Shown here piece by piece: positions 43,730 through 54,359 of a stretch of 64,000 nt of DNA; the stretch's first letter is position 1; each line of letters opens with the position of its first letter. This stretch comes from Byssothecium circinans. Lineage: Eukaryota; Ascomycota; Dothideomycetes; Pleosporales; Massarinaceae. The stretch is taken from the NCBI GenBank assembly GCA_010015675.1, contig ML976990.1:988209-1052208 (forward strand). The letters run 5' to 3'. The notes under the pieces were generated by a model that was not told the DNA's origin, searched no databases, and worked only from the letters and a program-made list of their open reading frames with translations. The position numbers and the translations under genes are program-made.

Positions 43730-44537
43730 AATCGACACCAATGAGGTGGATGGAAGTCAAACCTCTATAAAAGATTTCAGCAAGTTTCAACCTAGTACAT
43801 ACAACCTATATATCACGAAATATAAGTGCATATCAAACTAAGAGAGAAGCTATAGGTCTATTTAGAAAGCACTTACTTATACACTCTAATCTATCTTAAA
43901 ATCTCTATATTAAATCTATATATTAAATCTCTATATCAACACTACACACTATAACTACGCTACACCTACACCTATACCTCTAAAGACCTGCCATATCGCC
44001 ACATCGCTATGCAGCTCCCTACCTACCTACCTGCCTACAAACCTACATTTCCCAGCGAAGAATAGGACGCAAAACTTAAACTTAAACTTAAACTTTTAAA
44101 AAAATAAAATTTCTCTCTTAAGATAAGTTACTGCAAAGTTATCACAAAGAAAAGAAGAGAAGAGAAAAAAAGGCCGCTAAGCTATTTTATAATATATATA
44201 TATATATATATATATACCGTCGTCGTCGTCCGTCATACACATACCTCTCTCCTTCCTTCCGCCTCCCCTCCCCTCCTCTCCTCCAACACCAACACCAAGG
44301 CCTTCTAAACCGTACCCTCTGTCTGCCTCAAACCAGAAAGAAAGAAGCAGAAGCCGTTAAAGAAGCCGATAAAGAAGAAGGAGAAGAAAAGTATGATGAA
44401 AAATCCCCCACATAAACCCTCTATTCTAGAAGTAAAAAAAGACAAAACCCCCCCGTCCACAAGAAGAGGAGACAAATACATACATACACACAGGAGAAGA
44501 GAAGAGAAGAGAAGTAAAAAGACCATCACTAATCAAA
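43730..44537. other. AT-rich spacer between convergent genes, with simple repeats
   Basis: The segment is dominated by low-complexity sequence: TAAATCTATATAT-like runs near 43900-43940, CCTACCTACC near 44017-44040, AAACTT triplets near 44075-44095 and a (TA)n run at 44192-44216. No gene is seen. Confidence 0.7.
44192..44216. repeat. (TA)n dinucleotide repeat
   Basis: About 12 uninterrupted TA units in the AT-rich spacer between convergent genes. Confidence 0.95.
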
Positions 44538-47500
44538 TCAAGGCATATCGGAAGAAGTCTTCTTCCTCCAAAACTTCGCCGCGCTCCTCTTCCCCTCCTC
44601 CCTCCTGGCCGTCGACCCCGGTGGCGGCGACGACGCCCCTTCCCCGCCCCTCTTCACAGGCGGTTCCGGCGGTCCCGAACTCCTCAGAAAATCCGCTAGA
44701 TCGTTCGTGCCCGAGCGCCTCGTATCGGTGGCGGGAGCGCGGGGCTGGAGTCGCGGTTTATGCGCGCGCGGAGCATCGGACATTACATTGGAGGAGATGA
44801 TGGCAGGTTGCGCGGACGCAGTCCTTCCATTTCGCGAGCTCTTGGTGGAGGACGTCATGGTGGTGGTTGTAGGTGAGGTGGCTGTCCTGGTGGCGCGGGC
44901 TTTGGCTGCGGCGATGGTTTCGGGGCTGAGGACAAAGGCTTCGGGTTTGCTGTTGGAGGGGGGATCCATGCTATTGAGGAAATCCATCATGCTTTCGTCG
45001 CGTGCGGGGGGCGACTTTGCGGTGTTGTTGGGAAGCGCGGTTAGTAAATCTTCGTCCTCGTCGTCGGAATCGATGGCGTAGGGGTCTTTGATGCGGCGGC
45101 GCGTTTTCTGGATCACGGGCTCGTTGCCTGAAGAGTAGTTTCCCGTGAGTTTCTGGGGGGTGTTGGAGTATGCGGGCTGTACGACCTTTTGCTTGGGGAG
45201 AAGATCTGTGCGTGAGGTTGATGTCTGAACAGACTGCCTTGAGGTGTTTGAGACTTGCGAGCCGTAGGCTGATTCTACGGTGCCGTGATCATCAAGCATG
45301 GTGTCGAATTGGTCCGAGTCGACAGTTGTCCGGAAAGGCGCCACTGAACGGGGTATTCTGGGCTGCCCGTTGTTCGGTCCTGGCGGTCCCTGTCGTATAA
45401 AGTCGATCAGGTCATCATTACCAGTGCCCTGTCCGGCAGGACTGCGGGGCTCCATGTGCACGCGAGGCCTGGCGGATGGGCCATCGTTGATTGTGGAGTT
45501 TGACTGAGAATGAGAAGCGCTCTTTCTCATTGATATCTTCCTTCCCAAACCACCGAGAGAGGCACTGGAGTTGTTGCTAGGAGAGTTGCTTTTAGGCCGT
45601 GTGTCCGCACCCTTGAGAGGCACAAAAGGCTGCACAGGTCGTTCACCGCCCGGAGACGGGCCTGTCGAACGGATAAAGTCTGCAAAGTCCTGCATCGATT
45701 CATTCTGGATCCGCGGCTCTCTCGCCAGTGGCTTCTTCATCGGAACCTTGTTGCCGGACGATGGAATGGGGCCTTTGCTCCTTGATGTTGACCGATTGGG
45801 TAGATGTTGAGAGCCGAACCCGTTATTCAGATTTGCGTTGACGCGAGGGTAGACTGTGACTGAGGCGCTAGGCTTGTGCGCCTTTGGTGGGGAGGTGGCC
45901 TTTGGAGGTTCTTGGGGCGCGGGTTGTGCCTGGGATTGTTAGCATGTTGCTTCTGCACAGTGTATGATGTACCTACATCAATATCTCGTACAGTTTGAGG
46001 AGTGAGAGTGACCTTGACAGTCTCACCCCCCTGTACGAGCGAGTCGAATTCGCGTTGTCGATCTTCTTCAGACATGCGTACACTCAAACCCCTTGTCCGG
46101 CCGTCCAAGCTAGCGCTAGAATCCCGCCCACTTTGAAGGATCGAAGTTCCCACAGATCGGTTTGTCGATGATGACGAGGACATACGTTGAAGTGGCGACC
46201 TGTCTGAAGCCATGCCATCTGCAGTTCCCGATCGAGGGCGAGTGTTGGTATCAAGGGCCTTGGGCTTTACAGCTCGTTCAGTCACAGGAACAGGCGAATC
46301 GCAAGAGCGAAGTGACGAGTTTTGTTTAGGGCTGCTGCGCGGATCACTACTGCGGTGAACCGATTTGTCTCCTCTGGCCGGCGAGTGGGTCCTAGCGGAC
46401 CAGCTGCCCTCTGCTTCCCGCACGGCCGACAACGGAGCTTTGCGAGCCTGAGGAGGAGTGAGATCACGGGGCCGCGGCTGGTTGGTGGGACTGGCGGGAA
46501 CATCTTTGCGCGACACCTCCTTGCGTTGCACTTCTTTGCGTGGCATAGAGTTGTCCGCTGGTGAGGGTCCTGCTTCTGGGGTTGGCGTGTTACGGACCTG
46601 GATTGAAGTGGGTGCAGTTTGGCGCGGAAGGACCTCTACGTATCCACCGTGGGACGGGTGTTTTCCTTTTCCTTGACTCGGGAGCTCATTAGAAGGCGAG
46701 GGCGTGGGTATGGGGATGTTGGAGGTATGCGCAACTCCGATAGCTTCTGCGTCGGTCGTGTCATTCTCTGCATAGCCATCATCCAACAAAGACCTGTTCT
46801 CCAATTTTGGAGTTGCCTGTGGTGTGCTTTCAGGTGTTGGATGTGATTTCAAGCTGGAGCTGCGGGTTGAATATGTGCGCACAATACCGGGAGGGCCAGT
46901 CTTCTCGATCGACACCCTCTTCGACTGCAGCACTTGCGAGCGTTGCCCATACGTGGCTTGTGTAGGAGTGCTGGAGTCATCATGGTTCTTGCTAAGATCG
47001 GCTGTCTTTATGGGATCCATCGGGCCCATGCCAAAGCCCATGCCCGTGGAGGCTGCAAAGGCCACCATGTCAGCGTCCGCTTCGTGATCTCCGTCTACTT
47101 CGTGATCAAGGTCTTCTTGACGTTCGTTGTGAATATAAGACTCGTCATTGGACATTTTCTCCATGGGAGTTTCAAATGGCAGCTCATCAGCCTCATCTTC
47201 GGAAGTCTCGATTTCCTTGACTTTTTCGAGCTCACGTTCACGTTGTTCGGCCTCGGACGCCATAGGCACAACAAAGGGAAGTGCTTGAGGCGGAGGCATG
47301 GACAATGGGCGCTCCTTTATCCCCCTGCTCCTGAAGGTCTCAGGCGAGGCGAGCAAAATTACGCTACTTGGCCGTCGGGGGCGCATGACGGGCCTCTGAT
47401 CACTGCTCTCATCTCCTTCAAAGGTGCGAGCCAGACCAGGGACCTCAATCTCATTGACATCATTGTCCCCTATAGGCAGAGGGATATTTGCTGCAATCTC

Positions 47501-48556
47501 GGTCACGGTGGGCTCGTGCTCAGGCACCTCCCTCACCCTGTCATCGAGCTCGTGGGTAGTGTCATGGCTTCCTTTTCGACGGTGTAGACTAGCAATGCTC
47601 GAAATGGAGCGCACGCCGCGTGGGGAAAGGGGGTGGGCAGGGGATCGCACGCGCTTTCTCCATGTCCTCCACAGTCTGCCGAGCGCCGAATTTAGTGCAA
47701 GCTTTTCCACATCAAACTCTTCCACGACGAGGCGTTCCAGCGGTTGCTCTTCGCCGTCAAGCGACTGCCGGGCGAGCTTCTTCAGCTTTGCAGAAGTGCG
47801 GGAAAACGCAGCTTGGCCAGAGGCAAGCAGCGTTTGCTCGGCAATGTGCTCAATGACCGAAGTTAAGAAGATAGCGGAAGCCCACGAAACAAGGCCGGCT
47901 TCTTCATCGTCGCTGTCGTCCATGCTGAGCCCGCGCTCCTGCTGGACGTAGCGTTCTTCGTCCTCATCCTCCAACTCGCCCAGCCGCGTGTAGACCATGA
48001 TTCGGAGGCGGGTGCGCTTCCACACCTTCTCAACGTCCCATTTTTGTTCTTCCTTGCCATCTTGTGTCGGAAACTCCTCCTCGTCCTCCCCAGCCAGGAG
48101 ACCCTCGAGCTCCTCGTCGGCGGTTGACATGGCATCGCGGGCCAGTCGGGGCTTGAGCACCTCCGTAATGGCAGGCCGGATGGCGGTGAGGGACGGCGAG
48201 CGCGCGCTGACCAGGAAGGCGAACAGCAGGTGGTCGAGAAAGGCATTGAGCAGACTCAGGGCCTGTTCGGAAAAAAGTGCGTTGACGTGAGCGTCGCTGG
48301 ACTCGTCGTCGTAGTCCTGGTCGGCAGTCTCCTGGATATGCGCATTCTGATTGTCGGTGACGAGTTGCGAGGCGACCGAGGCAGCGATATAGGCCGGCGC
48401 GGGTCGCACGTTGGAGGGCGTCGGCATCTGGAAAGTTACTGAGCCAGCGACGGAGGCTCGATCGCTGCTGAAGCTCTGAGCCCGGCTGGAGGTTCGTGAG
48501 CGCGGGCTGCTGATCAGCTCGCCCGCATCGCTGCGGGCCCGGTGGTGCATCGCCAT
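44538..48556 (-). CDS. Large mostly disordered fungal protein of unknown function, 1323 aa
   Basis: Two exons, 48556-45977 and 45929-44538, joined by a 47-bp intron (GTAGGT ... AATCCCAG). The ATG at 48556 (MAMHHRARSDAGELISS) was chosen over an upstream in-frame ATG whose leader is unlike the rest. A conserved-looking helical region lies at about residues 75-260: FSEQALSLLNAFLDHLLFAF, LTAIRPAITEVLKPRLARDA, EKVWKRTRLRIMVYTRLGEL and ASAIFLTSVIEHIAEQTLLA. The remainder is Ser/Pro/Arg-rich with acidic patches. The C-terminal half repeats a short motif: MQDFADFIRSTGP, NDLIDFIRQGPPG, MMDFLNSMDPPS and NDLADFLRSSGPP. These four F/L-rich helices in disorder look like short linear docking motifs. No enzyme domain is recognised. 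The helix-rich N-terminal part may be an oligomerisation module. Confidence 0.8.
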
Positions 48557-49941
48557 TATTCCGGGAGCAACTCGGCAGCACTCGCAGGCAGCCTTCGAGT
48601 AGGCGAAATGAAGATATATATGTAGGTGGATGCTGCTGCGAACCGGCGGAGCAGGCCTGAGCAAATCGCGCGGCGATGGAATTGAATTGGGCAGGGTTAA
48701 AGTTTGCGGCGCAGATGAAGACGAATGCTAGTTGCCCTACCACGAGGCCATCTGGGCCGTGAATCGAAATACTTGAGAGCAGGAAGAGCGGCGGATGTGA
48801 GACGAGACGGCTGGATAGGGATAGGAGGTGAGGTGCGCTCACGCAACGGGTATTATTGGTCGATTGATCAGCACCGGGATGGTGGTGTTTCCCGAGCGCG
48901 TTCCCGTTGCGGCCGTTTGCAGGACAAGGCTGGAAGTAAAAGGCGTCCACATTGAACAGTGGCGGGCAAAAGCGATGTGAGACTCAAAGCCAGGCAAGGG
49001 ACGGCAGCTGATGATATGCTTTCCCAGCTGAACAGCCTCAGGAGACAGGAGAGGCGGCGTGGTGGACGGGTACTACCATGATCCATCAGCATCTAAATGC
49101 TCTGTAACATGGTCCTAGCGTGCGTAAAGCACCGAGACGGTAGCTGAATGCGGAAGGCTTCGTCGCAGCTAGATAAAGCAAGTCGACATCTGGCGCAAAC
49201 AAGTAACAAGTTCTGTTGATCCTCAAGATCCGGTCCATCTCTTCAAATCTCCACCTCCTCCCGTTCACGATGCGCGTAGCCTGGTAGCGCCGTCATCGAC
49301 CTGTCGTCGGGACGTCGCATCAGCCATGGACGGACGTAACACCATGGGTTGTCGCCAGAGGGCCAATACCACGTTGCTACCCCCTTCCACCCGTTGAGCC
49401 TCAACCTGCGACCGACCGACACATCCCACACAGCTGACAGCTCTCGCGACTCCGACTCCGACCCCGACCCCAGCGCGTGTGCGGCCTGAACCCAGTCTGT
49501 CAATCAGCCGCTGTTTGCAAACTCTGTCTCTCGCCAATCGTGCCTAGCGCGCCACCGGCTATATAGCATGATTCAGGTCGATGGCATTTTCAATAGTCTG
49601 TAAAGGAGGCTTTTCGGTTACAAAGAGCAAGAAGGGGGGAAGACGCAGTGGATGAAATTACTTCAAGAGATAGCCAAAGAAGAGCAGTTATGTAGGTGAA
49701 GTAGTTGAGGTAGGTACGATGAAAATCCAGGCCACGATCCATCGTTCCTTCCGCCACAAAACGCAGCGCTGCTTCCTCCACTATCCATAGATAAGCGCAC
49801 CCACCAGAAGCTTAATTGCACACAGACCCTCCAACCTGGAAGACAACATTATTTGAAGTTTGGCCTGAGCAGATGATCGACAGCCGTCAATATAAGAACA
49901 AGCCACTTCAAACTCCTGTCCCCCATCACACCCCCTCCGCC
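48557..49941. other. Intergenic, no gene seen
   Basis: The 1.4-kb segment holds the promoter of the 1323-aa protein gene and the 3' end of the cupredoxin-type gene. Frames are short and compositional. A 6-bp repeat (GACTCC/GACCCC, four units) lies at about 49448-49471. Confidence 0.5.
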
Positions 49942-50890
49942 TCACCACCGCCAACCCCCCAAAAGCGCCCGCCTCCTCCGCTCCTCCTGATCCCTCTCCC
50001 TCGCCTCCTTCCGCCGAGTCCAACTCACCCCCAAACCAAAGCCGTCACTCCGTCCGCTCCTCCGCCCCGCGAAAAAGCACACAGCCATCGCGATGCCCAG
50101 GAAGAGCAGCACGCCGACGGCGCCTCCGACCAGGATCCCCTTTCCGATCGGCGGGAGGCGGACGCGTGGGTCAGCGAGCTGTTTTTGGCGGGCGAGGGTT
50201 TGTGTGGAGTTCTGGTGTGCGGAGGGTTTGGTTAGATGAGGACGGGACGTTGACTCATTTGGTTTTGCTTTTTACTTTGACTTGTGATGGGTTGGGGAAC
50301 GTACGGGGTTGATGGCGCCGATCATCTGATTCGCACTGCATGCCTCGTCTAGCGAATTGTAGAAGAATATGGGCTCTGTGTCATTGATCACGATCCGCGG
50401 GTCTGGTCCTGCGTTCGTGGCACTGCCGCCGCCGTGGAAGGTAAAGCTGGTCTTTTTCCCGTCTTTGGTGGTTTCTTCGTAGGGCGTGCATGGTTTGCCG
50501 TAGGCGGCGCGGATGACGGTGTGGTTTTTGCTTGCGCTTTGGTTGGCGTTGAGGTGGAAGTGGAAGTTTATTACCTATATGGAGACAAGATTAAGCAGGT
50601 ATTATGACACGCGAGGAGTGGCACTAGGTGAAGCGTTGGGAAATCGTGTGATGGGGTTAGGGAAAGGAAAGCGAAGAGCAGAGATAAGAGAGGAGGGGAA
50701 AGATATGACATACATCACCAACATGCGCCATAACAATATCAGGCACAAACACAGCCGCTTCTCTCCCCTGCTCATCGTATCCAACGGTGATATTAAACAC
50801 CCTCGCAGTCGCAGTCGCAGTCACCCAGTCCACAAAAAGACAGCCGATGAGAAGGAGGGAAAGAACAACACCACGGTTCCTAGTCGCCAT
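49942..50890 (-). CDS. Cupredoxin-type single-pass membrane protein A, 238 aa
   Basis: Three exons: 50890-50714, 50574-50305 and 50211-49942, all introns in phase 0. The N-terminus (RGVVLSLLLIGCLFVDWVTA) is a signal peptide. The cupredoxin-like domain contains VMAHVGD, VINFHFHLNANQSASKNHTV, IRAAYGKPCTPYEE and ENDT-like glycosylation sequons, then EPIFFYNSLDEACSANQMIG. These His, 'NHTV...PC' and Cys positions are those of plastocyanin-like copper sites in fungal extracellular serine-rich proteins. A membrane segment (GILVGGAVGVLLFLGIAMAV) and a basic cytosolic tail follow. Whether copper is bound is not certain. A paralogue lies 0.8 kb upstream on the same strand with matching intron positions. 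Confidence 0.85.
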
Positions 50891-51662
50891 GTCGTTGGCG
50901 TTTCCTCCTGTGAGAAGTAGAACTGAAACTTGGGAATTGGAATTGCCTTTCTAGAGGCCTGCGTAAAGAAGAATGAAAACAGTGAAGCAAGAAACAACCC
51001 TCCTTATGAAATATCCCTCAGACACCTACCGCAAGTGGTATCATGCCATGGTACAGGTACGGGTCTGGGTACGGGTACAACACTTCCCTCCCGCTATCCC
51101 CTTCCCCTTCCCGTCTGCTACTTTCGCGACACCAGCCAGCACAAGGCAAATCCAGATAATCCGCGTCACCCACAAGACCGCCAGGCGAATCATAGCCCAA
51201 TGGGATGAACGGGACGGGAGCGTGCTTTTTGCGAGGGATAAATGTTCATGGATTTGAGGGATTTTCTCGCGGTGTACGGCGTACGGGGGACGGGTAGGGG
51301 CTTTGGTTAAGTATTGGCTGGTGTGACTTAGTACGGGTTATGTATCCTGTATCCGCGAGGAAGTGGGTTGGTTGCGGACGGTGGTGAAGGAGGGGTGTCA
51401 TTGGAGATGGGAGGGAGGGGGGAACGGAAGAATGGGGTGAGTATAGAAGTGGTAGTCAACAGGATCGCGAAATGCAAGGTCATGTGGAAAGAATGAGTGA
51501 CTGCCATTCGCAATTTCCCCTGAAATATTACGCCTTGCTACTATGCGAAAAGAGCGACTGGGCAATATGTGCGCCTGCGTAGTTCCAGAATCATGAAAAG
51601 GACTGCGCTGTAACTCCAGGGCCCAGGTCCCGTAACCCATCATTGGAACCACTATCGTATCA
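50891..51662. other. Spacer between the two cupredoxin-type paralogues
   Basis: The 772 bases contain the promoter of paralogue A and the 3' end of paralogue B. A short GGTACG-like hexamer run is at about 51050-51080. No gene is seen. Confidence 0.5.
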
Positions 51663-52846
51663 TCATCTGGTATACCGTCCCCCACCACCATCCAACTCAA
51701 CCACACCCCCGTCCCCCGCCCCCGGACTCCCCAACGGCGTCCCCACCTGCCCACTATGCGCATACCCCACACCCCCCGCAATCTCGCTCCCCGGGCTCAC
51801 CGTAGAATTCCTCAAAAACGCCGCCTCATCCGGCCCGACCCTCGGATACGAATACGCGCGATACTCGGGGGCACCCACCTTCTCATACCCCGGGAGGCCT
51901 GAACCGTTATCTGTGTAAAGGGAGGGACTCATCGGGGTCTCGTAGCGGGGGGATGGCGGGAATGTCTGACGTGTGACGGTGGCTTCACGCCGCTCGGCTT
52001 CGTCTTTGAGGGATTTGGAGCGGCCGACGAAGAAGAAGAGGGCGGCTGCTAGGGCGAGGATGGCGAAGGAGCCGACTGCGATGCCGATGATGGCTGGGAG
52101 GGGGAGGTGGAGACCTTTTCCCGGTGGTGCTGCCGGCGACGCTGGAGACGTTGGGGAAGAGGCGGAGGAGCCTTCAGGAGGGGCGGGGTCTCCAGGTTGT
52201 AAGACGGTCATTTTCTCGTTGATGTTACTGAGTTGTTTCTGGAATGAGAACTCCGGAGTCTGGCTTCGTTAGTTGACGCTTGGGATGGAGCAGAGCCATA
52301 GTCAAGGAGGGTACGCACGGGGTTGATGACGCCGATCATTTGCGATTTATCGCAGGAGTCGGGAGCTGAGCAGTAGAAAAAGATTGGGCTCGAATCATTG
52401 ACGCGCAACCGCCATGTTGGGATCTGCAACAAGAACTCGTCAGTTTAACGTTCGATTCCACCAAGGTACTAGGGTTCGTACGTCTCCCTTCCCAGGCTCA
52501 TGTTCATGGAATCCGGAGAAGAACCCGGGCCCACTCTCGTCTGTCAACGTGTTGTATGGCCAACATGGCTGTCCGAATGCAGCTCTTACGACCGAGTGTT
52601 TCGAGTTTTGGAAGTGGAACTCTATCTCCTTCGCCGAATTAGTGTCATTTCACAACTCAATGGGGGGTGAAGCGCGTATGAGAAGAGTCAACTCGCCATC
52701 ATACTTACATCTCCCACATCAGCGGTGGTAACATTAGGGCCGAACTTGTGAAGTGGCAAGCCGACGTCAATAACGATCACTTTGGCCGCACTCCAGCCGA
52801 CGAGGAGAAACGCAAGACACGCACAAAGAAGGCGTGAGAGCGACAT
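51663..52846 (-). CDS. Cupredoxin-type single-pass membrane protein B, 328 aa
   Basis: Four exons: 52846-52709, 52628-52482, 52423-52319 and 52259-51663, all introns in phase 0. A signal peptide (MSLSRLLCACLAFLLVGWSA) precedes a cupredoxin-like domain: NVTTADVGD, EIEFHFQNSKHSVVRAAFGQ, PCWPYNTL, GFFSGFHEHEPGKGD, then SPIFFYCSAPDSCDKSQMIG. A Pro/Ser/Ala stalk leads to a membrane segment (LPAIIGIAVGSFAILALAAA) and a long Gly/Pro/Tyr-rich cytosolic tail. Two introns fall at the same places as in paralogue A (after the VGD motif and after INP). The acceptor of exon 2 (GCGAAG) is weak but gives the alignable EIEFHF. Family members are fungal cell-surface proteins; the long tail suggests signalling or wall sensing, which is inference. 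Confidence 0.85.
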
Positions 52847-54041
52847 GGCTCACAGATTCTTCCTTCCAGTAGAACGAAGTGGAAACGACGAGGTTGCAAA
52901 GATATCGAATGAAGCCAGCAACCTTATGAACCATCCCATCGTTTTTCTCGTAACAAACATCCCGCAATAATCGGAGAGTACAAACTGCTCCGCCCGTTTG
53001 GGAAACGTGTCATGCGCATACGCTCTCCAACCCACGCCAATCGATCTCCACATACGGTGCAACAAGAGGCTGGGTACTGGTGCTGGTGCGGGCACGGGTG
53101 CATGATGAATGAAAAGGCACGTGGACGGTATTTGGAATGGGAATGGCCATCACCAGCACGTCGATCCGTGATATGGGGCCAAACTGAGAAGCATCTCCAA
53201 AGAAGACCATCGCACAGGTGGTACACGGCTGAGTGAAATTAGCAGCATATACAGCGTGTGCGATGGTGAAGTGCTGCGCCGTGGATGGAAATAGGATGGT
53301 GTGACGGAGTGTCGATGACGTGCGGGAAACCTTTGGGAAGATCTTCGGGCTTCCGCTTAATGGGTTAGCTGTTTGGGATATGAGGAGGATAGTGAGAGAG
53401 TTTGAAATGATATTGTTGAATTACGAATGGGTCGGCGTGTGATTGCTCCACAACGTGACTTTCTAAACGATGTAGAATTATAAGACTGTTGGAGAAGCAG
53501 CGGCCGTGCCATTGCAATGCTTCTGGTGTTAATGGATAAAGATGTAGAGCAATATCAAGATGTTTGGAGAAGTTGAGTCCCATCGTAAACGGAAGGAAAG
53601 AGCGATGCAGTTCTCGTTAGTCATGCCGACTTCTCATTGGTAGAATGCTCTGGCCCAAGCTTTCGATCCCTCCTTCTCCTCACGACTTCGCAGATGGAAT
53701 GGATATCACTCAACTTCTTCAAATGTTTGTCTTCGCTGTTCTCTTCATCTTGTGCATCCAACCCAACACGGCGTCGAATGGAGGTCGCCCTGGACCAACA
53801 GCGCGTATTCGCGGTGACCGAAGCGCAGAACCTTGAATCCGCGCCTCAGCATTGTGACACAACAAACAACAACGGCCTGCATTGTTGGCCAACGGGAGCG
53901 GACACTGTATGGCTTCAATCTGACAGCACTGAGCATTGTGCACTCTGGGGTGGACCGGACACGCATATGCACAACGTCAGCAATCACGACGCCGGAACCG
54001 AGGCGGCCACCATCTTCTCCAAGACCAGTACGCATGTCGCT
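52847..54041. other. Intergenic, no gene supported
   Basis: Frames up to about 190 codons occur (53637 onward, plus strand) but have no consistent composition and overlap frames of equal quality on the other strand. They are not called. Confidence 0.4.
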
Positions 54042-54359
54042 CTAAAACTTGTCAGAATAGTAGTCCCTATGGCGGGACGTGGACGCACCTATGGGCCGGG
54101 TCGACTGTTTCTCCATCTTCTCCTCTACTGTCGACCAAGCTTTTTCGCTGACAGAGGTGAATGGCTTCCAGCCCCCACCTCTTGCCTCACGAGCTTTGCA
54201 ACCATGACACAACTCCTGTGAGTTGGAAGACCCAAGGCTTTCGATGTATCCACAGCCGGTGTGGAATCTACCGACCTTCTTTGAACGACAGCAGGGCTCC
54301 AGACGCTCGCGCCCCCAATGGCAACACGGACGATGGAACACTTCCTCGGTGTAACACAT
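54042..54359 (-). CDS. Small Cys/His-rich hypothetical protein, 105 aa
   Basis: A single frame starts MCYTEEVFHRPCCHWGRERL and continues with PCCRSK, HTGCGY, ELCHGCKAR and a Lys/Ser/Thr-rich C-terminus. The order 'MCY.E...H..CCHWG ... C... GCG.... ELC..C' resembles a group of short ascomycete proteins of unknown function that probably bind zinc. There is no signal peptide. The ATG context (GAGAATGTG) is acceptable. The neighbours are unrelated, and no introns are needed. It could still be a chance frame. Confidence 0.5.
   Translation of the reverse strand: MCYTEEVFHRPCCHWGRERLEPCCRSKKVGRFHTGCGYIESLGSSNSQELCHGCKAREARGGGWKPFTSVSEKAWSTVEEKMEKQSTRPIGASTSRHRDYYSDKF

Noticed and set aside
53637..54221. 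A 194-codon plus-strand frame in the spacer after the cupredoxin-type pair
   Set aside because: Composition changes abruptly along the frame, no splice or domain support exists, and equal-quality frames lie opposite.
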